A DNA stretch of 15,100 nt from Candidatus Iainarchaeum sp. (GCA_017608995.1 JAFCEU010000006.1:1-15100), one strand, 5' to 3'. Shown: positions 6,859-14,215, counted from the first letter of the stretch. The notes: generated by a model not told the origin, from the letters alone. Numbers and translations: made by a program.

Positions 6859-7545
6859 TCATTCATTGCTGTTCAGCTTATCGATAATGCCTAATAGTTT
6901 GCTTATATCATTGATTTCAAAATCAGCTTTAACCTTGGGATTATGTATTACCTGCCCGTATTTCGCCAGCACTGTTCTCATCCCGAGCTTTTTTGCTCCG
7001 ATAATGTCTCTTTCTGGGTTGTCTCCAACAAAGAGGATCTCTGCAGGCGTCATATCCAGTGCTTCCAATGCTTTTTTGAATGGCATCGCATGCGGCTTCA
7101 TCTTTGTTTTGGGTCCTTTTGCAACAACAACATCAAAGAAATCGCATAAATTCAATTCAGCTAATCGCAACCAAGCTTGTTTTACTGGGGCATCACTAAC
7201 AATGCCAAGTTTCAAGCTACGCTCCTTCAATTTTATAAGGGTTTTAACGGCATTGGGATATGGCATAAGATGCCCAGCTTTCACTCTGCGGTATGCAACG
7301 ATTGCTCTTGCAAGCATCTTATAGTCAAGCTTTCCATGAACCTCTCTAATAAACCGGTCAAATATGCTCTGATTCTCCATCCCATATTCTTCATACATAT
7401 CGAAGAGTTTCTTTATCCCTTTTTGTTCATCGATCTTCAAGCCAGATTCAATCATAGCTCTTATTGCCGCTTCACTGCACGATCTTTTCATCTTCATAAA
7501 ATCTATTAGAGTATTGTCTAAATCGAACAATACCGCCTTTATCAT
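6859..7545 (-). CDS. HAD superfamily (subfamily IA) phosphatase
   Basis: The 228-aa protein has all four HAD motifs: I, D8-L-D10-N-T (nucleophile and acid/base aspartates); II, S117-D118; III, K150 in KMKPH; IV, G174-D175-N-P-E-R-D180. A helical cap (about 16-95) between motifs I and II defines the C1-capped type. Such enzymes hydrolyse small phosphometabolites; the substrate is not evident. The archaeal subgroup with the FDLDNTLIDFMKMKR opening is familiar as an uncharacterised HAD family. ATG 7545 is preferred over the 15-residue upstream extension (to 7590), because MIKAVLFDLD is the normal family N-terminus and a TATA-like element lies about 25 bp upstream of it. Confidence 0.9.
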   Translation of the reverse strand: MIKAVLFDLDNTLIDFMKMKRSCSEAAIRAMIESGLKIDEQKGIKKLFDMYEEYGMENQSIFDRFIREVHGKLDYKMLARAIVAYRRVKAGHLMPYPNAVKTLIKLKERSLKLGIVSDAPVKQAWLRLAELNLCDFFDVVVAKGPKTKMKPHAMPFKKALEALDMTPAEILFVGDNPERDIIGAKKLGMRTVLAKYGQVIHNPKVKADFEINDISKLLGIIDKLNSNE

Positions 7546-7598
7546 AAAAAAACTATGTTGTGCAATTTTATTAATCTTTTTGGCACGCATTTTTTTCT
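7546..7598. promoter_or_regulatory. Shared bidirectional promoter for HAD and the zinc-ribbon gene
   Basis: The 53-bp gap between two divergent ATGs has one A/T-only block, aattttattaat at 7564-7575. Its centre is about 25 bp from the HAD start at 7545 and about 29 bp from the zinc-ribbon start at 7599. Neither gene has a ribosome binding site. A single near-symmetric TATA element could therefore serve two leaderless transcripts. Confidence 0.4.
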
Positions 7599-7745
7599 AT
7601 GCAATGTCCAAGATGTAATGAGCGTATGTTTCGCGTTGGTATAGCCTACATCTCAAATAGCAAAATTATTGAGAAATGGCGATGCCCAGCTTGCGGTTTT
7701 ACAACAGAAAAAGCGAGAGAGCAAAACACTACTTCCAGTTTTTAA
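7599..7745 (+). CDS. Small zinc-ribbon protein
   Basis: A 48-aa ORF encodes MQCPRCNERMFR..., with Cys3-x2-Cys6 and Cys29-x2-Cys32. The CPACGFTTEKA second knuckle is of the type seen in transcription-factor and ribosomal zinc ribbons. The pair of CxxC motifs spaced by 22 residues in so short an ORF is unlikely by chance. It stands alone on the plus strand between two minus genes, leaderless, 54 nt from the HAD start. Its last 17 nt overlap tail-to-tail with the 107-aa minus-strand gene. The function is unknown; RNA, DNA or protein binding is possible. Confidence 0.65.
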   Translation: MQCPRCNERMFRVGIAYISNSKIIEKWRCPACGFTTEKAREQNTTSSF

Positions 7746-8052
7746 TCTTCAGGAAGCAGTACTCACATATAAATTTGCCATTGAATTCTACTCCTACTTT
7801 GTGATATTCATCGCAGAGCACGCAGAGCTTACCTTCCTTTATTTTTTGTGTGCACGCCCAGTCATAGAGCAATTCCCAGCTAACCCATTTAGGCAGTATA
7901 AGCTCTTGCATTACGCTTTTATCTTTCTTCTGAATCCTTTTCACATAGCTCGGTAAAATATGTTTTCCTATGTTTTCTAGCCATTTCACTTTTTCGATGT
8001 CCCCGCGCCTTGTAAATTCCAAGAGCCTCTTTTCAAATAATTCACCAGCCAT
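7729..8052 (-). CDS. Uncharacterised 107-aa CxxC/CxxC protein
   Basis: I do not recognise this protein. It has a charged helical N-terminus (about 3-50), a tryptophan-rich middle (KWVSWELLYDWACTQK, 55-70), and a C-terminal zinc-binding knuckle with Cys77-x2-Cys80 and Cys96-x2-Cys99. No signal peptide or membrane segment is visible. The ATG at 8052 has a clear ribosome binding site, AGGAGATA (complement of 8057-8064), and lies 36 bp after the stop of the 436-aa repeat protein gene. It is therefore probably the last gene of a four-gene minus-strand operon. A TATA-like run (8064-8073) is too close to the start to act as its own promoter. Confidence 0.7.
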   Translation of the reverse strand: MAGELFEKRLLEFTRRGDIEKVKWLENIGKHILPSYVKRIQKKDKSVMQELILPKWVSWELLYDWACTQKIKEGKLCVLCDEYHKVGVEFNGKFICEYCFLKIKNWK

Positions 8053-8088
8053 AATATATCTCCTTTTTAAAAATGGATAAGAGCTTTT

Positions 8089-9399
8089 TTATTCCTTTTT
8101 CCTTCCTTTACTTTTCTTAAGCATCCCATCAATTTTTTCTACTGCTCGCAGAAGTATCTCTTCGCATTCCTCTGCATTTGCATCACGTAAAGCGCGCTCA
8201 GCTCTTGCAATTTCAACAACAACTGGCTGAGCTCTAGTGCCTGTAATCAATAAGCGAAGCTCTCTAAGGAAGGCATACATATTTTTCTTTTGCTCGGGTC
8301 TTGCTTTCTTAAACCAATGTTTGGCGTTATCTGCAAACAATGCAAGCTGGTTCCTTGCAACTGTGAGCCTAGTTTTTTCTCCTCCCTTTTCTTTAAGTTC
8401 AGTCAACCTTTCCCTCGGAAAAATCGTGCATTCTGAGCCAACCAGATATATTGTTCGAGCAGCATTTCCTAAAGCTCTTTTTATCTCAACTTCACTGCCA
8501 CGAGCTCTTATAAGTTCTATTGCTTTAACCAAATGCCTTGTTGCCCTCCCAAAACGCGAATACCTCTCTTGAAGTGCGGTTATGTTGTTTATCACATTTT
8601 GTAATCTTTCAATTATTATCCTTCGCGGTGTTTCAGGCCTCGTTAGCATTTCCCTTGCTCTTCGCAGCGCATCATAGATACTAAACACTTGCGTTTCTTC
8701 CACAACTTTTTCTTTTATCAATACCCATCTTCTTCTCCTTAAAAATGCTTTTTGTCTCAGGAGGGTGTTCATTCTTGCTATGAGGTCATTTGAAACGCCA
8801 GCAATAAGTGCGCGTGCGGCGCCAATGTTATTGCGTTCCATATATTCTATCGCTTTTTCCAACCTTTTAACGGCACTTATTTTAGTAGGTACTTTAATAG
8901 GTACGCGTTTTATTTTGTTTGCATTTTCTAAATCGATGTTTTCATAACCTCTTCTTCTTGGTTGGATAAGATCTATTAAGCTAAATAGAAAGCGCTTTGC
9001 GGCTTCTCTCTGTTTGGAATTCATCTGTTTCCATTTATCGTATAGAACAGCATGCACAGCAGCAAGCTGTTGCTGAGCTACTTTAAGTCTCTCAAACTCG
9101 CTGCCAACATTCTCTATTATGTGGGAGGTTGCCCTTATAGCATCATAAGGGTTCTTGTAAGTGGCGGCTTTCACCGGCTCTATTTTTCCAAGCTCAATTT
9201 CGCGATAGCGAGGCGCTACCACGCGTCCATCTGGAAGAAATTCTATTTTTAGTTCTGCAACCGGCTTCATTCTTGGAATATGTTGCACTGGGATTTCGCC
9301 TCTATGCAGCTTTCTCTTTCTAGCAACTTCTGCAGAAACAACTCTCGGCTTCAAATAAATTTCTCTCGCCTTCATCCTTCTTTGCTTAGGCCTTGGCAT
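8089..9399 (-). CDS. Uncharacterised basic helical protein with internal repeats
   Basis: I recognise no family for this 436-aa protein. The first 45 residues are very basic and proline-containing, suggesting a disordered nucleic-acid- or ribosome-binding arm. The rest is predicted helical and repetitive. Residues 104-146 and 344-386 align as RLxVAxxQLA...QK/KK...FLxxLxxLI. Each is followed about 30 or 10 residues later by a helix pair of the form A-x-x-R-x-x-x-A...N-x-x-x-A (about 176-210 and 397-427). A more diverged middle copy covers about 243-320, containing RPETPRR and KAIELIRARG. There is no signal peptide, membrane segment or catalytic motif. The ATG at 9399 starts 6 nt after the HTH gene stop, with GAAGTGA acting as ribosome binding site inside that gene's end. 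The tail is KKSKGRKKE. Confidence 0.75.
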   Translation of the reverse strand: MPRPKQRRMKAREIYLKPRVVSAEVARKRKLHRGEIPVQHIPRMKPVAELKIEFLPDGRVVAPRYREIELGKIEPVKAATYKNPYDAIRATSHIIENVGSEFERLKVAQQQLAAVHAVLYDKWKQMNSKQREAAKRFLFSLIDLIQPRRRGYENIDLENANKIKRVPIKVPTKISAVKRLEKAIEYMERNNIGAARALIAGVSNDLIARMNTLLRQKAFLRRRRWVLIKEKVVEETQVFSIYDALRRAREMLTRPETPRRIIIERLQNVINNITALQERYSRFGRATRHLVKAIELIRARGSEVEIKRALGNAARTIYLVGSECTIFPRERLTELKEKGGEKTRLTVARNQLALFADNAKHWFKKARPEQKKNMYAFLRELRLLITGTRAQPVVVEIARAERALRDANAEECEEILLRAVEKIDGMLKKSKGRKKE

Positions 9400-9405
9400 A
9401 TATTT

Positions 9406-9816
9406 TCACTTCAAATAAATAATTGTTTTTCCTCTTTTTATTTTTCTCCTTAACGAATATTTTGCCAGATAATGCACCGTGCTTTTAGGGATGCCTGTTA
9501 CTTGCTCAATTTCTCGCAAGGGTCTGAAGTCACGCTTCATTTCTATCGCTTGCATCAGCTTTTCCAGAGGGATGCCTATAGCTCTACCGCGTTCTTCAGC
9601 AATCTTTATCTGAATCCCTTTCTCCTCAAGGAGTGCTAAAACCTTCTTCGCAACCCTTTTGTAGGTAGACTTGCTCATTGAAATCGCTCTAAGCTCTTTG
9701 CATCTTTTCAATAATGCTTCTATTTTCTCGCGCGAAAGAGGCCTAACGATGTGTGCTTCTTCTATATCCGAAGGAACACTTGCAATCTTTGTGCTTTCAT
9801 TTATTGAGCATTTCAC
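9406..9816 (-). CDS. Small HTH protein, putative DNA-binding regulator
   Basis: The 136-aa basic protein has a C-terminal helix-turn-helix at about 97-120: LREIEQVTGIPKSTVHYLAKY, with the Gly turn and the STVHYL recognition helix. A second helical block (SKSTYKRVAKKVLALLEEKG, 48-67) could be another DNA-contacting or dimerisation unit. No ligand domain is evident. The start is GTG 9816, supported by GGTGATG (complement of about 9819-9825), which overlaps the stop of the upstream metallopeptidase gene; the intergenic gap is 4 nt. It lies between the secreted protease and the repeat protein and may regulate this operon, though no operator is evident. A role other than transcription (for example RNA binding) is possible. 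Confidence 0.7.
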   Translation of the reverse strand: MKCSINESTKIASVPSDIEEAHIVRPLSREKIEALLKRCKELRAISMSKSTYKRVAKKVLALLEEKGIQIKIAEERGRAIGIPLEKLMQAIEMKRDFRPLREIEQVTGIPKSTVHYLAKYSLRRKIKRGKTIIYLK

Positions 9817-9820
9817 AACA

Positions 9821-11317
9821 TCACCCTAGAGCACTTTTCGTTGAACGCATTAATGCTTCCAGGAGTTGCATAAGCATTTCGCTGAATACATTCAATTTTT
9901 CCTCCAACAATTTTTTTCTCAACGCTTGCATATTTGGTTTTTTACTAACCTCTTGCTCTTCAACGCCTATTATCAACACCTTAGTTTCAGGAATTTCTGG
10001 GTTAAATCTATTTAACTCCCTTATACAACTCAGCAATTTCTTTTCGCTTTCTCTTTTGCATGGTTCAAGTTTTGTATCAAGAGCTTCGAGCACTGCTTTA
10101 CTGAATTCTTTGGGGGTATTAACGCTTTGCTTTATTTTCAGCAGCTCTCGTAACGCTCTATGCAAAGCACCAAAGCCTTTTTCCTTAACATATTCTCTTA
10201 TAAATAGTTCACTGAATGCATAACCAAATTCTCTTATGTCAGCGTTATCAGCGTTCCATTCGAGCATAAACTGTTCGTTTTTATCGTAATATTGTTTGAG
10301 CAGCTTCCAATCGCTTGCGGGGTTTAAAGTATAGGTATATTGAGCATCGCTATACTGCACAACCCCATAAAATAAATTGTTCGTTCTTAGCCCAAGCTGT
10401 TTTTTAGTTAAATACTCTACGAATTTTGCCAAGCCTTCATCAAACCAGCTTGTGCCGCTATTATTCCATGCCATAATCTTTGCATTTATTTCATGTGTGA
10501 GCTCATGTAAAACAACTGCAGGCGCTTCTTTTTTTTCAAATGCACTCTCTTTTATCACTATAAGACCGCCTGTGCTGTAAACACCTTCACTATACTCATT
10601 TATCTTTTCTTTATACTCGTCATCACCAAGCACTAACACCGCAAACTCGTTTGCATCAAGCTCTATTCCTAAGACTGCTAACACTATAAAGTAGAGTTCA
10701 GAAGCCCTTTCAAGGCTTTTTCCAATCTTTTCGTCAGTGAGGTTGCTTTTATTGAGTAATATGAATTTCCCAAAGCGCCTTCCTTCCTCCGAATAGAAGA
10801 ATGAAGTTATAAATGGCCCTAATCCAGATATTTTCAATTCGCCATTTTTTAAGCTCCCCCTAAAGCCGCTTGCGGTATCAAAACCGAGTATTCTTTTGCC
10901 GTATGCTCTGAAACTAACCTTCGTTTTCTGTTCGGCAGGCAAAGAAAATTTCACAAAATAGATGTTGTTAAAGCGTTCCTCTGCAAGCCCATCTATCTTC
11001 ACTTTAAGTTTTATTATATCCTCTCTTCGCTTTGCGGAGCTGTTGGTTCTTATTGTAAGCACATTTTCCTCTATTTTATAATCTTTTATTTCTCCTAAAG
11101 AATCAGCTAAGCTAAGCACAGTGCCATTCTCGTAGAACGGCATGGATATAACAAAATAATTGACAGCGCTTTCAGCCTTCAGGTAAAGAGTTATATCCGC
11201 TATAACCGAATTATCCTGCAGCTCCAAATTGCAGTCTATGTAGTTTATTTGGGCATTTGCAAAAGCGAATGTTAACAAAACACCGAATAAAAGCAATATT
11301 ATCTTCCAGCGCATCAT
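9821..11317 (-). CDS. Secreted gluzincin-type metallopeptidase (HEXXH-x18-E)
   Basis: The 498-aa precursor begins with a signal peptide (about 1-22: MMRWK, a hydrophobic core LLLFGVLLTFAFA, then ANAQ). Residues 23 to about 190 look beta-rich and resemble the N-terminal domain of M1-like peptidases. The catalytic part contains H271-E-L-T-H275, then exactly 18 residues to E294 in WFDEGLAKFVE. This is the clan MA gluzincin arrangement of two His and one Glu zinc ligands with E272 as base. There is no LPxTG-like motif or C-terminal membrane helix, so it should be released or held by protein contacts. C420 and C431 may form a disulfide. It is the first gene of the minus-strand cluster and has its own promoter. 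The substrate is unknown; ATG 11314 is an alternative start. Confidence 0.85.
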   Translation of the reverse strand: MMRWKIILLLFGVLLTFAFANAQINYIDCNLELQDNSVIADITLYLKAESAVNYFVISMPFYENGTVLSLADSLGEIKDYKIEENVLTIRTNSSAKRREDIIKLKVKIDGLAEERFNNIYFVKFSLPAEQKTKVSFRAYGKRILGFDTASGFRGSLKNGELKISGLGPFITSFFYSEEGRRFGKFILLNKSNLTDEKIGKSLERASELYFIVLAVLGIELDANEFAVLVLGDDEYKEKINEYSEGVYSTGGLIVIKESAFEKKEAPAVVLHELTHEINAKIMAWNNSGTSWFDEGLAKFVEYLTKKQLGLRTNNLFYGVVQYSDAQYTYTLNPASDWKLLKQYYDKNEQFMLEWNADNADIREFGYAFSELFIREYVKEKGFGALHRALRELLKIKQSVNTPKEFSKAVLEALDTKLEPCKRESEKKLLSCIRELNRFNPEIPETKVLIIGVEEQEVSKKPNMQALRKKLLEEKLNVFSEMLMQLLEALMRSTKSALG

Positions 11318-11334
11318 AAAAATAACTTCGTTTC

Positions 11335-11347
11335 AATATTTATAATT
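11335..11347 (-). promoter_or_regulatory. TATA box of the metallopeptidase operon
   Basis: Read on the minus strand, TATAAATATT (complement of 11335-11344) is centred about 25 bp upstream of the ATG at 11317, and no ribosome binding site is present. This fits a leaderless transcript driving the four-gene operon. Confidence 0.5.
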
Positions 11348-11385
11348 GCCTCCTCTTGTTTTTTGAATAATCTCCTTCAACATCC

Positions 11386-11396
11386 CTTTTTAAAGC
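11386..11396 (+). promoter_or_regulatory. TATA box of the beta-CASP RNase operon
   Basis: CTTTTTAAAGC lies 48-58 bp upstream of the ATG at 11444. Initiation about 25 bp downstream would give a leader of roughly 25-30 nt that includes AGAGG (11432-11436) as ribosome binding site. The second AT-rich stretch near 11413-11423 is too close to the start to be the main promoter. Confidence 0.45.
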
Positions 11397-11443
11397 TTAC
11401 TTCTGCTTTATTTCATAATATACTGCTTTTTAGAGGCGCTTTT

Positions 11444-12721
11444 ATGGATTTTAAGATAACAGGACTTGGTGCTTGCAGGGAAGTTGGGAGAAGCAGCTTC
11501 CTGGTTGATGCAGGCGATAAGATTCTTTTGGATAGAGGAGTAAAGCTAACTCCTGAAAAGATAGAGTATCCGTTAGCGGTAAACACAAATTTAGATGCAG
11601 CGATAATTTCGCATGCCCATTTGGATCACTCAGGTGATTTGCCACATCTGTTTGTTAAAAGCAGGCCAGTATGCTATATGACGCCACCAACCCTTGATTT
11701 AGCAGAGCTGCTTTGGCATGATTCTCTTAAAATTGCAGGCATAGAAGGCTACGATGCAAAGTTTTCAAGGGCTGAGATAAGGCGCACCAGAAAATTCACA
11801 TTTCCTTTGGGCTACCGAACGAGGATTGATATAACCGATAAAGTATCCCTTGAATTCTTTGATGCTGGCCATATCGTTGGCTCAGCTATCACAAAGCTCA
11901 CTTTTAATAATACTTCATTAGTCTACACTGGCGACTTTAAGGTTGTGGAAACAAGACTGCTCAATAAAGCGGATATTAAGCTTGGGCATGTTGATTATGT
12001 AATCACCGAAAGCACTTATGGCGATAGCGATCACCCGGATCGTTATAAAGTTGAGAAGGAGTTTGTTGACGCTTGCCTGCGAACAGTAGAAAACAATGGT
12101 TTTGCAATAGTGCCTGCATTTGCTGTTGGCAGATCCCACGAGCTTATTGATATTCTTATTGAGCATAAGGTTGGCTGCCCCATTTATTTGGATGGGATGA
12201 GTCAGAAAGCAGCAAATATAACACTTAAATACCCGAAATATCTCAAGGACGCAAAGACGCTCAAAAAAGCTCTTAGAAAAGCACGCTGGATTAGAAGTGA
12301 TCGCGACAGAAAGCGTGCGCTTGAAGAACCCGCAATAATTGTCACCACTGCAGGCATGTGTGATGGTGGCCCAGTACTCAACTATATAAAGCGCCTCTAT
12401 AATGATGAAAAATCAGCAATATTCCTTACAGGTTATCAAGTTGAAGGTACTCAGGGAAGGCGTTTGCTTGAAGAAGGATTAATAACAATCGATGGTAAAG
12501 AATATAGGCCAAAGTGTACAATAAAGAAATTCGATTTTTCCGCACATCCTGGCCAGAGCGAGATGCTCAAGGCGCTGAGGAAATGGAACCCAAAGCGAGT
12601 CTTCCTTGTGCACGGCGATCCTCCAAAAATTACAACTTTTAAGAAAAAGATTGAAGAGGAGCTCGGCATAGAAGCAACGATAATGGAATTTGGCAAAACC
12701 TTTAGAGTAGGTGAAAAATGA
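11444..12721 (+). CDS. Archaeal beta-CASP metallo-beta-lactamase ribonuclease (aCPSF2-like)
   Basis: The 425-aa protein has the full MBL motif set: H57-A-H59-L-D61-H62 (SHAHLDHSGD), H143 (DAGHIVGS), D164 (YTGDF) and H390 (VHGDP). The beta-CASP features include STYGD (190-194), PAFAVGR (224-230), TTAGMCDGGP (301-310) and SAHPGQ (366-371). Such enzymes cut RNA internally or degrade it 5' to 3'. The absence of N-terminal KH domains rules out aCPSF1. The length and MDFKITGLGACREVGRSSFLV opening fit aCPSF2 better than aRNase J, though that split needs a phylogeny. ATG 11444 is preferred over the upstream in-frame ATG 11363, because the MBL fold starts here and AGAGG precedes it. Its stop overlaps the next start by 4 nt. 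Confidence 0.88.
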   Translation: MDFKITGLGACREVGRSSFLVDAGDKILLDRGVKLTPEKIEYPLAVNTNLDAAIISHAHLDHSGDLPHLFVKSRPVCYMTPPTLDLAELLWHDSLKIAGIEGYDAKFSRAEIRRTRKFTFPLGYRTRIDITDKVSLEFFDAGHIVGSAITKLTFNNTSLVYTGDFKVVETRLLNKADIKLGHVDYVITESTYGDSDHPDRYKVEKEFVDACLRTVENNGFAIVPAFAVGRSHELIDILIEHKVGCPIYLDGMSQKAANITLKYPKYLKDAKTLKKALRKARWIRSDRDRKRALEEPAIIVTTAGMCDGGPVLNYIKRLYNDEKSAIFLTGYQVEGTQGRRLLEEGLITIDGKEYRPKCTIKKFDFSAHPGQSEMLKALRKWNPKRVFLVHGDPPKITTFKKKIEEELGIEATIMEFGKTFRVGEK

Positions 12722-13509
12722 AACTTACCAAGTTTCTTAAAGAAGCGATGTATTTACTCCTGAAAGAGCCAAAACTTTTTATTCCAAAAATAGCTGTTTC
12801 ACTTCTTTATAGTGTTGTTATGCTTTTGCTTAGTTTTCTTCTTGTGATCAACAGAGACATAATCTTTCTTGCTTCAAGTGGCGGTGCTCTCAGCTATGGA
12901 CAACTTCAGGATGTAAGCGTTCTTTTATTTTCATTGCTTTTCCTTTTAGTCCTTTCTCTTATAATGCTTGTAATTGATATACTTGTAAACGCAATGTATC
13001 CTGTGCTTGTAAATGATTTTTACAGTAAAAGAAGACTCTCGCTTAAAAGAGCCTTTTTGATAGCAATGAAAAACTCCAGAAGAGTGGTACCAACTTTTTT
13101 TATTATAGTGATTTTGCTTTCGGTTCCAACAGCTATTTTAAATTCATATATGCTAAAAGCACACTCGCTGACAGACTCTTTAATCATCGCTTTAGTTACT
13201 TTAGGTATATACTTTGTGCTCCTAATACTTTTTTACTTCCTTTACCCGGCAATAATGCTTAATAAGCGTTCGCTAAACAGATGCTTTTCTGAGAATTTTA
13301 TTCTTGCAAGAAAAAATATTGGAATAGTCGCGAAAGCATCCTTAATTCCTTTTATAGCTTCACTTATAAGCTTTGTTTTTGCATTCGCATCTGCTTTGGA
13401 GCCTCTGCTCATACTTTTATTTTTAGTATATCGAACTCTTATAGCCATTATGTTTACCTATCATATGGTCTTGAGCCCAGCAATATATTTAAAGGTGAAA
13501 TCGCAATGA
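12718..13509 (+). CDS. Uncharacterised six-TM membrane protein
   Basis: The 263-aa protein has about six hydrophobic segments, near residues 23-44, 66-90, 123-145, 153-180, 206-227 and 229-250. Basic cytoplasmic loops include SKRRLSLKRAFLIAMKNSRRV (103-123) and NKRSLNRCFSENFILARKN (182-200). The pair of similar loops, each preceding a hydrophobic pair, suggests an internal duplication. It resembles archaeal integral membrane proteins of the DUF4013 or DUF7847 sort in overall pattern, but I make no family claim. ATGA overlaps join it to the beta-CASP gene before it (12718-12721) and NMD3 after it (13506-13509), so all three are likely co-translated from one mRNA. No catalytic motif is visible. 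Confidence 0.82.
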   Translation: MKLTKFLKEAMYLLLKEPKLFIPKIAVSLLYSVVMLLLSFLLVINRDIIFLASSGGALSYGQLQDVSVLLFSLLFLLVLSLIMLVIDILVNAMYPVLVNDFYSKRRLSLKRAFLIAMKNSRRVVPTFFIIVILLSVPTAILNSYMLKAHSLTDSLIIALVTLGIYFVLLILFYFLYPAIMLNKRSLNRCFSENFILARKNIGIVAKASLIPFIASLISFVFAFASALEPLLILLFLVYRTLIAIMFTYHMVLSPAIYLKVKSQ

Positions 13510-14198
13510 TGGAATTCTGCCCTAAGTGTGGCACTGAAAAAGGACCTTTTATAAAAGGCTTTTGCATAAAGTGCTTCTTAGAGGATAACAAGCTAATTGA
13601 TATAGACAAAAAGTTTCATATTGGAAAGTGTAAGCGATGTGGAAAGATATTGGTAAGTGGCAGATGGGTTAAAGACGATGCTGACAATTTAGCTAAATTT
13701 TTGATGAGCAAAATAAAATGGCATAGCCTAGCGAAAAAATCGCTTGATATAGAAATTGTTCGCGAAGCTAAAGGCGCAAAGCTTTACCTGAATGTTTCTG
13801 GCGAAATTGAAGGAGAACCAATAACGGCAACGTACGAATCTTTTATTGAATACAGATTCCAATATTGCGATGCTTGTTTAAAAATTTCTTCAGCATACCA
13901 CGAAGCAGTAATCCAAATCAGATTCCAAGATAAATCAAAAGAAAAGAAGGTTTTGTTCTTAGTGAAAGAGATTTTAGCTTCAAAGCTTAGGGAAGATGCA
14001 TTGGCGGAAATAGTTAAAACAATAAGAAGAAAAAATGGTTTGGATCTGCTTATAGGCTCAAAAAAAGCTGCAAAGCTTGTTGTATCTGAGCTCAAGAAAA
14101 AATACAAAGCCAGCGTGAAGGTTTCGCCAAGCTTAATTGGCATTACCAAAGATGGGAAAAATAAGATAAGATACACCTATTCAGTGAGAATTCCTTAA
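13506..14198 (+). CDS. nmd3: NMD3 family ribosome biogenesis protein
   Basis: The 230-aa protein is the archaeal short form of NMD3, the large-subunit adaptor that in eukaryotes exports pre-60S particles; the archaeal role is presumed to be in large-subunit maturation. Zinc ligands are visible as C5-x2-C8 with C20-x2-C23, and C42-x2-C45 with C121-x2-C124. The signature YCDACLKISSAYHEAVIQIR is at 120-139, and the C-terminal domain contains GLDLLIGSKKAAK and SPSLIGITKDGK. The eukaryotic C-terminal shuttling region is missing, as usual in archaea. ATG 13506 overlaps the previous stop (ATGA); ATG 13509 is equally possible and would remove one Met. Its TAA stop forms one end of a perfect palindrome. 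Confidence 0.93.
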   Translation: MMEFCPKCGTEKGPFIKGFCIKCFLEDNKLIDIDKKFHIGKCKRCGKILVSGRWVKDDADNLAKFLMSKIKWHSLAKKSLDIEIVREAKGAKLYLNVSGEIEGEPITATYESFIEYRFQYCDACLKISSAYHEAVIQIRFQDKSKEKKVLFLVKEILASKLREDALAEIVKTIRRKNGLDLLIGSKKAAKLVVSELKKKYKASVKVSPSLIGITKDGKNKIRYTYSVRIP

Positions 14199-14215
14199 CA
14201 TTTTGTAAAATGTTA
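14196..14215. terminator. Perfect palindrome spanning two convergent stop codons
   Basis: TAACATTTTGTAAAATGTTA is a perfect inverted repeat with 9-bp arms around GT. Its first three bases are the NMD3 stop TAA, and its last three, read on the minus strand, are the stop TAA of the XRE regulator gene. Each transcript ends in the same hairpin with a short T/A stretch, so it probably acts as a bidirectional terminator or 3' end stabiliser. Confidence 0.6.

Noticed and set aside
6812..7324. Plus-strand 170-aa ORF
   Set aside because: It lies opposite the HAD gene, which has all four catalytic motifs; the plus ORF has no recognisable pattern.
7729..9399. Toxin-antitoxin or defence module
   Set aside because: The HTH, repeat and CxxC proteins carry no nuclease, toxin or ATPase motifs, and the first gene of the cluster is a secreted protease; nothing positive supports a defence role.
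9753..10223. Plus-strand 156-aa ORF
   Set aside because: It is antisense to the 3' end of the metallopeptidase gene and the 5' end of the HTH gene, with no start signal or domain pattern.
11363..11443. 27-residue N-terminal extension of the beta-CASP RNase
   Set aside because: The extension would begin upstream of the predicted TATA box and transcription start; ATG 11444 has AGAGG in front and begins the MBL fold.
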